The notes under the pieces: model-generated
Seen by the model: only the letters and a program-made list of their open reading frames with translations
What the model was told of the DNA's origin: nothing
Database searches by the model: none
Part shown: one piece after another, positions 22,331 through 33,606 of the stretch
Numbering within the stretch: the stretch's first letter is position 1
Layout: every line of letters starts with the position of its first letter
Source of the DNA: Isoetes taiwanensis
Lineage: Eukaryota; Streptophyta; Lycopodiopsida; Isoetales; Isoetaceae
Direction: 5' to 3'
Length of the DNA stretch: 64,000 nucleotides
NCBI GenBank assembly: GCA_021234155.1
Contig: JAJEKV010000034.1
Location: forward strand, 11,432,697 to 11,496,696
Translations under genes and position numbers: made by a program

Positions 22331-22413
22331 GGGTTGCCCCTAGGGGGGCAAACCCTTGTTTATGTGGGCTTTTGGCATATCCTAGGTATATGCTGGAATA
22401 TACCTAGGATATG
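22331..22413. repeat. pair of strong short hairpins
   Basis: First, GGGTTGCCCC-TAGG-GGGGCAAACCC (22331-22355), with one bulged A. Second, a perfect 16-bp inverted repeat with a 6-base loop, CATATCCTAGGTATAT-GCTGGA-ATATACCTAGGATATG (22376-22413). Both follow a run of T. They could mark a MITE end or form cruciforms. No coding sequence overlaps. Confidence 0.8.
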
Positions 22414-22994
22414 CTGTGACTGCTAAAAACCTACTCTTACCTGTAAATGCTCGGTCGCCATTGTTGATGTGCGGCTGGTGTGGGAACTGGTTAACCGGCA
22501 CCGCCATTGATATTAGGGTTTTCCTTCCGCCATAACCAATTTCGAAGCATTTTTGCAATGCGTTAGGGGTTTTCTTTCTGCCATAGCCAATAACCAGTTT
22601 CGTGGAGCATTTCTAAAGCATATGCGGCATGCAGGAGGTGGAAGGATGGAGTTTGCAGTTGGAAGAAAGCGAGAAAGCTCTGTTAAAGTAAAAAAATGAA
22701 GTCTGGCCAGAAACCGTAGGCAGAAAGCTCTGTTTTAGTGGAAGCCCTGGTGCGGCAGTGGCGTGCTGCCTCTAATTTCTCCTGCAAAAACCACCGATGT
22801 TGCTCATATTTCTTTGCCTGATGAATCAGAAAATGGTGCAAATGTCCCAGGGTAGATTTCTCAGTCAAGACTGATCTAAGAAATATATCATATTCTATTA
22901 CAACTTTTAAGAGTACCTGATTTATATCGGTGTTTGTTGTCCATGTCTCAAAAATTTTTAAAGTAAAATTGCCGATATTTGCTTTGTTTTGCAG

Positions 22995-23413
22995 GCGCGC
23001 AAGGAAGATGAGAGCTTGCAATTTGTTTTGTCTGATGCCACACTTTTAGGTCTTGCAAAAGTTTGTCCTTTGGATTATGAGTCAATTCTGGTTACAGTTT
23101 CTGAGACACAGGAAATAAATGGCGTTATATTTGGATCACATTGGCAGTCTCTTAAAGGTGTTGAAGCAAGCATCTGATGATGTTGCTAACAGCCTTGATG
23201 ATGGAGGTGATGTATTATCTGAAAGCCCGGTATCTGTCAGTAAAATCGATCCAAGAAAGAAAGTTCACCTGTATTTGGAAAAGTCCAGCCTGGATTATTC
23301 ACGGTTGAGGTTTGTCAAGAAGTTTTCTTGTAAGGGTCCCGTCTACCGAAGCCGCGGGATCTATGCCGTGGTGATGGCATATACGTGCTATTGTGACCGT
23401 AAAAAGATTGAAT
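22995..23413 (+). pseudogene. RRP6-like exonuclease gene fragment (HRDC region)
   Basis: A polypyrimidine tract ending TTTTGCAG at 22994 precedes an exon reading ARKEDESLQFVLSDATLLGL and AKVCPLDYESILVTVSETQE, which looks like an HRDC-type helical domain. After a frameshift near 23118 it continues ALYLDHIGSLLKVLKQASDD, KKVHLYLEKSSLDYSRLRFV and CYCDRKKIE. The order fits plant RRP6-like 3'-5' exoribonucleases (DEDD exonuclease followed by HRDC) downstream of the nuclease domain. The catalytic domain is absent. A stop follows KKIE where family members would continue. HRDC-type is fairly sure; the RRP6-like subgroup is tentative. Confidence 0.55.
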
Positions 23414-23705
23414 AGTAAGGTACTTTACTGAACTTCTTTATGTAGGTTTGGATGTATGCAGTATGGATAAATTCAGTTTATGGAAAGATATGCAGGATAA
23501 AGTTCAAGTTTATTACTTTGACTAGACCAATTTTTGTATACATGAGTTCTGACTGTTCTGTTATAATATGATCTTAAGTGTTAAAAATATCATATTTTTC
23601 TTTCTCCATGCTTTGGTTAGTAGTCTTATATACTGGACATATTCTTTGTTAGACAAGGCAGCAGAATGAACAGGCATTTAAGTTAAAATTTCACCATACC
23701 TGCAG

Positions 23706-24292
23706 CTTCAATGGGTGTGTTTGACAGTCTTACAGCAATATGCTGCATTCCAATTTATGACAAAATCCTCGTGCCTCTCCTGAGAAAAATAACAGGGCAC
23801 ACTAGAGGCATTAGCATGCTGCAAAGAATGGGAATTGTGGTGATTATAACTGTTCTAGCCATGGTTGTGACTGCAATAACTGAAAATAAAAGACTTAATT
23901 CTAGCAATCATGATCCAAAGCATCCGATTACCGTGTTCTGGCTTTTGCCTCAATACATTCTCATGGGCATAGCTTCAGTTTTTGTAAGCATTGGACAGAT
24001 AGAGTTTTCTATGACCAGGCACCTGATTCTATGCAGAGCCTTGGATCTGCATTATTCCTAGCAAATATGGGAGTTGGGCATTTCTTGAGTAGCATTCTCA
24101 TAAGTTTGGCTAATCAATGCTCAAAAGGGCACCCTTGGATTTCTGATAGGATAGATAATGGCAGGTTGGATCTGTTACTGATTATTGGCCTGTTTGATTG
24201 GGTTGGATGTGTTCTACATTCTGTTGAGCTGGTGGTATAGATACAAGAGGATATTCTATAAATATGGCCGTTTTAGCATATATGTACATTAA
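23706..24292 (+). pseudogene. NPF/POT family transporter, last-exon pseudogene
   Basis: The exon starts after a splice acceptor (ACCTGCAG, ending 23705) and reads MGVFDSLTAICCIPIYDKIL, RKITGHTRGISMLQRMGIV, VFWLLPQYILMGIASVF, then IGQIEF. These are the C-terminal transmembrane blocks of plant nitrate/peptide transporters of the proton-coupled POT family. A frameshift just after IEF (about 24010) moves the frame to YDQAPDSMQSLGSALFLAN and GRLDLLLIIG. Another, near 24200, leads to FYILLSWWYRYKRIFYK and a stop at 24290-24292. The N-terminal two thirds, including the ExxER proton motif, are absent. It lies 290 bp after the RRP6-like fragment on the same strand, but the genes are unrelated. Confidence 0.9.
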
Positions 24293-25528
24293 ATTTTTTC
24301 CCACACTTACAAGTGTAACGGATCTTTATGCCAAAAACAGAAAGTTTCAGTGTTAAAGGTAAAAATATGTTTAATGGCAAAGATTGAATTCATTGTATTT
24401 TGTAGAAGAACTAATGCACCTATCATCTAGACTACTATTTCAAGTATGGTTTTCAAGGATTGGCCTTAAAAACATTCCACTAGAGTATAAACTAATTAGG
24501 CTCTACAAGACCACCCCAATTCCTTAGAGCACACACCCTAACACAATCATGCATAGGAGAGTGGAAGAAATCCTTCATAATCTTGAGTTATGGTTGTAGC
24601 TCTGACTAATGCAAGGACAATGGTGCTATGTACTCAAATCAATCAAACATCAGTAGGGCTTAGGGCTTAAGAATCGACGAGTAAAAGAAAAAAAACTCAA
24701 AAGACCTTCGCTCAGGCTATCCATGAGGACTCTTTTATCTAATTAAAATGAAGCTTTATTAAGGAATTCAAAATGCTTTACAAAAGAATGAATTTATGAC
24801 TCGAAATTTCTTCAGAATAGACTTCCAGAGATTCCATGGCATGTACCAAAATATAGGATCTAGGTCATTGAACACAGACTGGGTCAAACGTTGATGTTGC
24901 TCTATTTTTGGGGGGCTAGAAGGCATTGGAGCCTTCAAATATTCCTAGACCTTGGAAGGCTCATTTTCTTTAGCTCTTTTTTATGTTGGCTTGCTTTGAA
25001 AGGCTGGAGCAAAAGACGTCTGACTTTAACGTTGCTTTAAGTTACAAGCATAATATTATGACTACAATTGCGAAGAGTCATTACTTGCAGTTTAATAAAT
25101 TGCATGTAAATATATATCCACAAGTCTTGCAATCCTTAATCTGTCCATTAAAGTAGGGACAACCATGTAAATAGCCATATTCTACGCCTTTCTTGATTGG
25201 TTACAACTCTAGATGAGCAATACAATCTCATGGCCTCAGACAATGTGTGTTAACAAAACCTACATAATAATCACTACATGATAAAGCAACATATTACAAC
25301 CATCTCAATGAATGGCAACTTTACTAATAAAGACAAACACTATTGCCCTTGCATTCAAAGACAAACACTATTGCCCTTGCATTCATTCAAATGCAAAAGA
25401 ATGAAATAGAACCTATGAAATCACACTCTCGGGCCACCGGAGGGCAACCCTCCGTGCGCAGCACCTTGTTTTTTCTCCATTTGATTAAATGATGGCTTGT
25501 TAAATGCATACGCTTTATTAATTGCAGG
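24293..25528. other. no gene; 28-bp tandem duplication and a small hairpin
   Basis: AAAGACAAACACTATTGCCC with its flank is repeated exactly at 25329-25356 and 25357-25384. CGGAGGG-CAA-CCCTCCG at 25438-25454 is a perfect hairpin followed by a T run. Nothing coding is recognised. Confidence 0.55.
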
Positions 25529-26870
25529 TGTTCTTGGAAAGTTTTTGCATATGTGCTGCTCAAAATACGTTAATGCTAAAGTATTCTCTGTACTATTCTC
25601 TATGCAGGTTAAATTTTTTTTTTGCAAGATGCTGATATCTCTAGCAATGCTTACGATGGCAATTGCACAAACAACTAAGGAAGATCAAGTTTGTCGCATG
25701 ATCCATTTCTATTTTATGTGTAACTACCAATGCCTACAGTTTCTATTCAGTCAAGACAAATTGAGCGCGTTGTTGCAACAATGCTATTTTAGAATGATTT
25801 CAAGACAATTTGAGCGCATTGTTACAATGTTGTCATTTTGGAGCCTATAAATTATGCAATTTAAAATATATGGTTTGCAATAACACATCAATCATTTTGT
25901 ACTTTTATTTTATTTTGATTTTTATTTTTTTGTTTACCCGAAGGGCCAAAAAAAATTTGTAATACTATGAGCATTAATTAACATAAACCATTACATTAGA
26001 CATGTTTAAAATTAAATCCCCCCTTAAACCCCCTTTTGTTTGGGTGCATATTCACATGGGGGGTGACTCTGGGCAATGAGAGCTGTTGGATAGGCATATT
26101 CACCCCTTATTCCTTAATCTACACCGTACACAAAGTTCCTCGTTTGTGGGGTATGGATGTATAGAATTTGTTATATTGTATAACAAGATTTGCAAAATAC
26201 TATAAGATTTCAGGCAATATACTATATGGTGTTGATTTTGTACGTGCAAAACATAATTACTGTGGGCTCTGCCGCTTTCTCGTCACCCCCGTGTGAATAT
26301 GCACCCAAACAAAAGGGGGTTTAAGGGGGGATTTAATTTTAAACATGTCTAATGTAATGGTTTGTATTAATTAATGTTCATAGTAGTTATGTTGGTTGTT
26401 ATATTACAAAATTGTTTTGGCCCTTCGGGCCACAAAAGAAACAAACATAGATAAACTCTGAGGTAAACAAAAAAATAAAAATCAAAATAAAATAAAAGTA
26501 CAAAATGATTGATGTGTTATTGCAAACCATATATTTTAAATTGCATAATTTATAGGCTCCAAAATGACAACATTGTAACAATGCGCTCAAATTGTCTTGA
26601 AATCATTCAAAAATAGCATTGTTGCAACAACGCGCTCAATTTGTCTTGACTGAATAGAAACTGTAGGCATTGGTAGTTACACATAAAATAGAAATGGATC
26701 ATGCGACAAACTTGATCTTCCTTAGTTGTTTGTGCAATTGCCATCGTAAGCATTGCTAGAGATATCAACATCTTGCAAATTTTTTTTGAACCTGCATAGA
26801 GAATAGTATAGAGAATACTTTAGCATTAACGTATTTTGAGCAGCACATATGCAAAAACTTTCCAAGAACA
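25529..26870. repeat. 1.34-kb near-perfect palindrome
   Basis: The left arm begins TGTTCTTGGAAAGTTTTTGC and the right arm ends with its reverse complement. Arms of about 540 bp (25529-26070 and 26281-26870) match with few differences around a roughly 210-bp asymmetric centre. The inner part of each arm is the foldback family seen at 6-19 kb; the outer roughly 400 bp on each side are additional inverted sequence. Frames inside (for example 25497-25850) are mirrored on the other strand and are not genes. Confidence 0.92.
25930..26465. mobile_element. foldback/inverted-repeat element, copy 2
   Basis: Arms start near the palindrome-rich CCCGAAGGGCC (25937) and GGCCCTTCGGGCC (26419) and share with copy 1 GTTTGGGTGCATATTCACA, the CCCC(T)TAAACCCCC block and the GTTATAT...AACAACCA blocks. 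The centre is the reverse complement of copy 1's loop (CCCCACAAACGAGGA, CTTATAGTATTTTGCAAA). It therefore lies in the opposite orientation and has no retrotransposon in it. No transposase is present. Confidence 0.85.
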
Positions 26871-27063
26871 TGACAAATGCTAGCAAGGTAGTATGTAAAT
26901 TCGAGCCTGGGCAGAGGAAAGCAAGCCATTGCATAACTTAAAGCAATGAATTCCATGGTTTAACAGTGTGGAATTAAGATTAGAACAAACGAGAGAGAGC
27001 ACAATGCATAATGAAAAATAGAAGATAAGATAATGCTTAGAAGGATAAGGGGTGAAATTTCAC

Positions 27064-27177
27064 CTGGAAGTATAGCTCATTCTTGGAAGGATGAACCTTT
27101 ATAAAATAATCTGTAATCCAGCGCATTGTACCCCTTGCTTCATCAAGCAATCCAGCCTTTTCAAGAATTCTCCATGC
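27064..27177 (-). pseudogene. unidentified exon-like fragment
   Basis: Exactly 38 codons read AWRILEKAGLLDEARGTM then RWITDYFIKVHPSKNELYFQ and stop at a GTGAAAT donor-like site. Upstream on the minus strand another frame reads EADNPISWRGDSALTDRD, so a frameshift probably separates them. Strongly coding-like, but I do not recognise the family. Confidence 0.4.
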
Positions 27178-27916
27178 TTTACATCATCTCTGTCTGTAAG
27201 GGCCGAATCTCCTCGCCAGCTTATTGGATTGTCTGCTTCTACAGAAATCTAAGTCAGAATAGTGTTCTGATCATGCGTATGCCAAAATCCCCATTGCAGC
27301 TGTGCAAAATCTAAAACTACAGATATGTGTCTGGAATCAAAAGCTAAAACTACAAATATGTGAAACTAGTCTAAGTCCTCACGAATTTTCAGGAAGAAGC
27401 TACATATAGGAGTTGTTCAGCCAGATGTCTGATCATCACACCCTAAGAATCACACTTCCACGAATTTTTTGACCTTAGATGCACTACCCGATGCCTGGAG
27501 ACTAAAGCATGGATTTGCACTGGTTTTTAAATTCAGTATACTCAAATTCTTCCTGCAAACCCTGCAGGCCGACCCTTCTAGCAATCTCAAAAAATAAAAA
27601 GGAAAAGGAACTCCCGAACTCCAGAACTTCCGAACTCCTGAGCTCTGGCTGCAGATGAAACCTCTCGAGCTCTGGCTGTAGGAGAAACCCCCGAACTCTG
27701 GATTTGCCCTAGAAGTTTTTATAAAGGCCTAAAACTTGACATCTGCCTTGCCCGATTGGGCTCCGTGGACGTTAAAAGTCTCTTCCTTCCTTCCTTGACA
27801 AATCCGCTGCTTCAAATATACTGCAAATCCGCTGCTTCAAATCCGATATGCAGATACGCTTCCACTCCAAATCTGTTTCCACTCTGATCACAAGAACATT
27901 AATTTCTTGCAAGAAT

Positions 27917-28150
27917 GCCCTGAAATGCTATCCACGAGGCTTGCATGTTCAACCCCTAAAATAAAAAGAGGGCTTTTGTTGTGAGCCCTTGGATGTTGGA
28001 CCATTGAAAAAAAAAGCTAAATCAATGACTAAGAAATGGTGCACTCTAGATGTACGTGTACATACATTCAAATACGCCATGAAATCTTAGGAAAACCTTT
28101 GTGAAAAGCGTACAAAAACACAAAAAAAAACCCCTGTTATTGTGCTACAT
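27917..28150. repeat. dispersed repeat R1, copy 2
   Basis: Same orientation as 464-702. It lacks the 81-bp tandem duplication that precedes copy 1. Flanking sequences differ, so the ends at about 27917 and 28150 approximate the family boundary or its truncation. Confidence 0.8.
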
Positions 28151-29019
28151 AAGTATAGGACACACATGTATGTTTTCTCCCCTTCCATGGGTGTGTGGTC
28201 TTAGCCCAAGTTCAAATCCTGGAGAGCACTACAGTTCTATATTATAGTTGTTTTGACGTGAAGACTTGTATATATATTTGTATATTACAAGAAATTTATC
28301 GCGGCGGCCAAGGCTGCCGCGAACATTTCTCTCTCCCGCCTAGAACCCTGTTTGATCATAAAACATGCGGGATTGTGCCCGTAAAATAGATGTGAGGTTT
28401 TCTTTTTTAGATGAGGCGAGGTTTTTTTTTTTTTAATCTGTATGGCAATGGACCTTTTGTGCTCTTATAATAACATGACTCTATTTATTGAGCAATCTAG
28501 ACAACAATGTTAAGGTTGTATTTAGCAACCTTAACCACGAGTTATTTTGAATCCCATCGTTCCCCACCATCGGATCCAGATTGGGTTATATCCAAGAACC
28601 TTCCAGATATTTCATATTTGCTATTTCTAAGTATTATGGCGTCTTGTTTAATTTTTATTCCCCACCGCCGATCTACAGAATATTCCACAAATTCTTTCAG
28701 ATCGGTGGCTCACATCATTTTGGATGAAAATGATAAATAAGATTTCAATGGTGCACATTGGCTCGCATGGTCGAAAATATTGAGGCCATTACTCACATGG
28801 AAAATCCACAGACAATGCAGCAAACAAAAAATCTTTGGCAGGGTAATCCAGCCCTGGTATCCCCTAAAAATAGATGTTTAAACAGGCTGCTCCTGCAGAT
28901 CGATTGCGGCTAACAGATGCAAAACTGAGCAGAACCTCAGCTTCTGCAAATGTAGACATGTGTAAATGTGGAGCCTCATGTGCTTCTCACCAATGCTTCT
29001 ACCTACCCTCTGCAAATCC
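28151..29019. other. no recognisable gene
   Basis: It holds an imperfect GC hairpin (GCGGC...GCCGC at about 28300), a T run at 28423-28433 and a frame at 28507-28740 without recognisable motifs. Confidence 0.5.
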
Positions 29020-29158
29020 TAGCCTCAGCAAATCTAGATGGAGATGTCCCTGCCTCTGCCGAATCAAACCTAGCCTCAGCCGAATCTATCCTAGCCTCAA
29101 CCAATACCTAGCCTCAGTAAAGCTATCCTAGCCTCAGCAAATCCTAGCCTCAGCAACC
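29020..29158. repeat. degenerate minisatellite, CCTAGCCTCAGC core
   Basis: The core CCTAGCCTCA(G/A)C with a short A/T-rich spacer occurs about six times in irregular 15-35 bp steps. Confidence 0.8.
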
Positions 29159-29162
29159 TTTA

Positions 29163-29447
29163 GCTTCCAAGCACAAACAAATTCCGGTTTTTGAATCCTC
29201 TGTCAAATTTAAAGACTCCATATTAAATTTTGAAGAATCTGTCGCTATTTTGGAAGAATCGGGTTCTTCAGCTCGAAGTGAAGAATTGGGCAATTCTGGC
29301 AGTGGGGCACCTTCGGATGAGAAATTTTGGAGCAATTTGTGGCCTCCAACTACCTGCGGTTTAAGAATTGGAGGAATTACTTACGCAAAGGTAACCAAAG
29401 TTAAGGTAGAATCGGAAAGCTTGATTGATCATATCGATATGCAGTAG
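29163..29447 (+). CDS. unidentified coding-like ORF
   Basis: An open frame of about 95 codons follows the minisatellite. It reads SSVKFKDSILNFEESVAILE, SEELGNSGSGAPSDEKFWSN and GLRIGGITYAKVTKVKVESE. The acidic/serine-rich N-part and a basic end give it a protein-like composition. Further frames down to about 29930 (KKYVQDVESGRNLMRRML) may be its broken continuation. No family recognised; a retroelement ORF1 remnant is possible. Confidence 0.3.
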   Translation, partial: ASKHKQIPVFESSVKFKDSILNFEESVAILEESGSSARSEELGNSGSGAPSDEKFWSNLWPPTTCGLRIGGITYAKVTKVKVESESLIDHIDMQ

Positions 29448-30120
29448 TTTGGATCAAATCCGGGTAATCTGAGTAAGCTAAGGATGAGCGGTAATTAAAT
29501 GTCTCATGAGGATGTTTCCCCCTTTTGATTTTCCTCCAGCTTGGAAAGAAGGGGCCAAAAAATCGTGTTCTACAGAGTACTTGGTGCCAGAGGGAGGCTT
29601 TGCGGATTAATTCATGGATTTTGGGCCTGAAATGTTTGATTTGGATGTCTGGAATGGTGGGGCGAAGAGGAAAGTTGAACGGGCAATGAATTTTTTGATG
29701 TTTGGAAGAAAAATGGCGAGTTGGGTGCTAAGAAATATGTGCAGGATGTAGAATCAGGGAGAAATCTAATGCGGAGAATGCTTTTGAAGGGCAAATTGGG
29801 GAAAAAATTTCAATCCGGGGAGCCAGATTCAAGGGCAGAAGATGAATGCGCAAAGTCTTTGTCGATGATGAAGACCATTACCGGAGCTTTGCTGTTAGAT
29901 TTTACCACCGTAGTTATAAAATAAACCCAAACCTCCCATGATTTTCAGCCAAACCCACAGACTGGCTCTGAGGTTCTTATTCTCGCAGTCTGCAAAGGGA
30001 TACATAAAAAAGTAAAAGGAAGGGGATAAACTAAAGAACCACCTGTTTCAAGTCGGATTTGGGGTCGTTCGAGGCTCGAGGCAAGATCGAGGCAGACGGC
30101 CAGAACACTGAAGTGCTGCG

Positions 30121-33100
30121 TCTACGTTGCTGCCAACTAGGATTTTTGTCCACGTGGATACACTTAGAAGCGTTGGATTTCATCTACGGATGTGGAAATT
30201 AATGAAAATTCCAAATGTTAAGGGTAGTTAGGAATGCTTGAGGATCTACCGCTTCTCCGATCCTTGTTTCTGTTCAGCATGAAAAATTTTCTCCGTCAGT
30301 CCAGGAGCCAGAGAAGCAAGTATCCTATCGATTAATTTATATATACATTTCACATTTCTATATATTTGTACACCGCACAGAATTGTAACCCTAACTCTGG
30401 TTATGGCTATGAGCTGGGCGATTTGCAGGCTTTCTGGTGAGCTTGTTTTTTACGTCTTATGGGACGCAAACAAAAGAGAGTGCACAACAGGCATGCGACT
30501 TTTCAAGAATTATCAGTGCATCATATGATAGATTCAAATTGATTGGACGAGGCTGGCATTACAGGTAGCCCAGCTATTGGGATATTGTGAAGAGTGTTGA
30601 AGCTATCACGAGCGTTGTGATGGTTGTTATGATGGCAATTGCATTTACTCTAGCCACATATCGGTTTAGAAGGAGTATAGTTAAGCTTCCACGGCCTTAC
30701 CACAGAACAACTAGGTTTAATGCCTTTTGGTATTCCCATCATATGTTCATTATCGTCTATGTTCTTCTCATCATCGACGGCCTCTTTTTATACTTGAGCG
30801 ACAAATGGCAAGCAAAATCGGTGAGAATAAATTTTGTCGTGGGTAATCCATTGGAAAAGCTTAGAAAAAAACCTATTCTGAGAAATTTACAGACGTGGAT
30901 GTACATTGCAATCCTAGTAATCCTTTATGCTCGCGAGCCCATTTGGAGGGCCTTGAGGACAACTGTATATCCAGTTCAAGTAGTGAAGGTATGCAGAATC
31001 ATTTTCATCTCTTTGCTTGGTGATGTGTGTTGAAAAAATCATGCAATACGGGTTGCTAGGCAACGTGCTGCATTGCACACAACGAAGCCTCTGTGACTTT
31101 AATTACAAGAGTGGAATGTACATGACTGTTAACTGTCCTGCAGTGTCGCCCTTTGAGTGGTGAGTCTCTACGTTATCTAATGAAGTTCCCTATCTCAGCC
31201 AGCTTAATCTAACCATATACTACCTTTGCAGGCATCCATTTTCAATTACTCCTGCACCAGGTGATGATTATTTGGGTGTTCACATAAGAACCCTTGGGGA
31301 TTGGACAAAAGAATTGAACGCTTTTTCAGAGGTTTGTCAATTCCATATTTCATAACAGTCTGGTATTTCTAGAACCGAGCAATGTCTAAACAATGCTTGC
31401 TTTCAGGTATAGATGGTAAAAGTGGATTGCTGCGAGTGGACTGCATGGTTGAAGATTGCACTAAAATAAAGTAACCATCTTAAAATTGTACACTCTTTAC
31501 TGATTTGATATGTATAGGTGGTTCTTTCTTTAACAGTTGCTCGTCCATTAATCAGGTTTCCAAAGCTATTCATTGATGGGCCATATGGTGCTCCAGCCGC
31601 TTTTAGTTGTTCTTGGCATTGGAGTTACACCTTTCATAAGTGTGTTAAAAGATATGCTTAACAACATGAAGAAAGCAAGTACTCATCACGTACACTACTG
31701 TACTGCCAAGTCAATTAGTTAACCAACCTAGACGTGCTAAAAACTAATGGCATTTCTGACTTTGCCGAGATGGGAGAAACAAATATGCAGTTGGAAATAG
31801 TCGCAGAACCAATGGTCCAACAAATGCGTACTTCTACTGCATCACAAGAGAACAGAGTTCTTTTAAATGGTTCAAGGGAATAATGAACGAAGTAGCTGAA
31901 ATTGATTCTCAGGTAATAATCATTTTTCTATACACAGCAAGCAAAAGATGGCTCTAAGATAGACTGAGTATTTTCGGGTTGTGATTGAAATGCATAACTA
32001 CCTTACAAGTGTTTATGAAGAGGGGGATGCATGTTCTGCCTTAATAACCATGATTCAGTCATCATGCTAAGAATGGCATGGACATTGTCTCTGGCACAAG
32101 AGTACGTTTAGAACAACTTCAACATCTGCTCATATGCTAAAGAAATTATGTGCTCATATGCTACAACACTAATATGTATTGTAGGCTAACGAATTGGAAG
32201 AAAGTCTTCTCAAAACTGCAAAATTCACACAAAGGTGCAAGAATAGGTAAGGATAGTAAGACTTTTTTTTTTGTAAGAATGGATTTCGGCATGAAATTCA
32301 CATTGATAAACAAAATTTCAGGTGTGTTTTACTGCAGAGCACCTGCATTGGCCAAGGATCTGGAGGTTATTGGAGGTTATGTGCAAGGAGTATAACTAGA
32401 ACATAACTACGTTTGAGTTCCACAAGGAAAACTTCTAGTGGTGTAAATATTTGGAACTTGGCATCCCTACAAGTCAACAGTGCATATATATATGAGACAT
32501 ATTTTTTGGCGAGGATCCAGGCTGTAACGAAACAGCCTTGGCAGAAATGTCAACAAGTTCACACGGTGTATAGATACGAGAGATAATTTCGGACATAGCT
32601 TATTTCGCCCTTGCTATTCTTTTCCTGCTAATAAATACTGTGTTGCAAAAAGTTGTACAAAATCCTACATTAACATGGTAAATTTGACCTGTGTACTACC
32701 AACAGAAGTGAAATTCAGAAACGAATAGTTGGTGTGCGACATACTAGTAGTAGGCAATTATGGTTTTACAAGATGAGCTAGAATTCTGTTTGCTTTTGTG
32801 AAAGATTCTCCACTATGCACTGTTAAGTCGTGGAAAAGAGACACAAGTCCAAGTTAAAAGGACAAATAGTTACGTCACTTTGTAGGTAACATGATTCAAC
32901 AATTATAAAAAAATTTAAGATTGTGACAGAGGTAGGACACTTACAGTCAGGTAAGGAACCCATCTCCCATGCATACTTTGAAAATCTACAGAATTATGGT
33001 TGCACTTCTTGATTATGTACTCTTAATGACATAACATATTTGATCCTGAGTTTTCTTTTCTCATTACCTTTTCTTCATAAAACAATTTTTGGTATTGGCC

Positions 33101-33578
33101 TCCATATTGCTTAAGAATATTGTAAGTCATTTAGCTTTAATATTGTAGCATGCGGCAACAACTGCCTGCTTATGCATGGGAAGATTTTAAGATTTTTTGT
33201 TCAAATGTTAAAGTTTCTACAGTACAACATTCACATCCAGTGCAATAGGGAATTAGTTACACCAAATGATGTTCTTGTGTCTAATCTTATCAGCATCAAA
33301 TCTAACTTTGCCATTGTTGTATCTTCACGGGCTCTCTTCATCTCCAAGATCATGGCTACCTGTGAGGATTGATTTTGTGATTTCGACTGTTGATTTTGCG
33401 ATTTGGGACATGCCAAGCCTTTGGAAGACAGAAACTACATTTTTTATTTCGTAACTTGAAATTTTTACTGTTTGTGATGATATTGATATATGGAATTTTA
33501 TTAGAAATTACAAAGGTAAAAGAACATTATCAAAACACATGTAATTTCTGTAAAAAGTAATCAAACGTGCTTTTCACT
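30121..33578 (+). repeat. duplicated RBOH block, copy A
   Basis: Matches 57921-62326 base for base over exons, introns and flanks at roughly 97 percent by eye. The start is TC(T/C)ACGTTGCTGCC and the end is GTGCTTTTCACTA. Copy B is longer by a 0.92-kb element inserted near its position 58186. Copy A ends at a run of 27 T. Confidence 0.92.
30491..32438 (+). pseudogene. RBOH NADPH oxidase pseudogene, copy A
   Basis: C-terminal half of a plant respiratory burst oxidase, normally a plasma-membrane enzyme passing electrons from NADPH via FAD and heme to oxygen. Exons read ACDFSRIISASYDRFKLIG, YWDIVKSVEA, FNAFWYSHHMF, then, after a 72-bp intron (30821-30892), TWMYIAILVILYA. Later exons give VNCPAVSPFEW, HPFSIT, the NADPH-site [41 protein letters not shown] and a terminal KENF stop at 32436-32438. 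Lesions: stop at 30566-30568, heme-ligand His replaced by Asp (IIDG for V/IHG), a deletion after GPYGAPA, loss near 32055, and an 8-10 bp duplication near 32365. The N-terminal EF-hand half is missing. Confidence 0.93.
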
Positions 33579-33579
33579 A

Positions 33580-33606
33580 TTTTTTTTTTTTTTTTTTTTT
33601 TTTTTT
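33580..33606. repeat. 27-base poly-T at the end of the duplicated block
   Basis: Homology to copy B stops precisely where this T run starts. It would be the poly-A tail of a minus-strand retroposed sequence lying to its right (33607 onward), inserted into or next to copy A. Confidence 0.6.

Noticed and set aside
22331-22413. Hairpin plus T run as a bacterial-type terminator
   Set aside because: All context is nuclear plant DNA with spliceosomal introns; these hairpins fit transposon ends better.
25497-25850. 117-codon ORF in the left arm of the palindrome
   Set aside because: The same sequence occurs inverted in the right arm. The frame has no recognisable domain and the stretch is better explained as a structural repeat.
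28900-29160. CRISPR-like repeat array
   Set aside because: Units are irregular in length and sequence with no uniform spacers; it is a degenerate minisatellite.
30587-31033. 148-codon continuous ORF in RBOH copy A as a genuine small protein
   Set aside because: It includes a retained 72-bp intron and runs past the exon 2 donor. It follows an in-frame stop and lacks the heme-ligand His, so it is part of a pseudogene.
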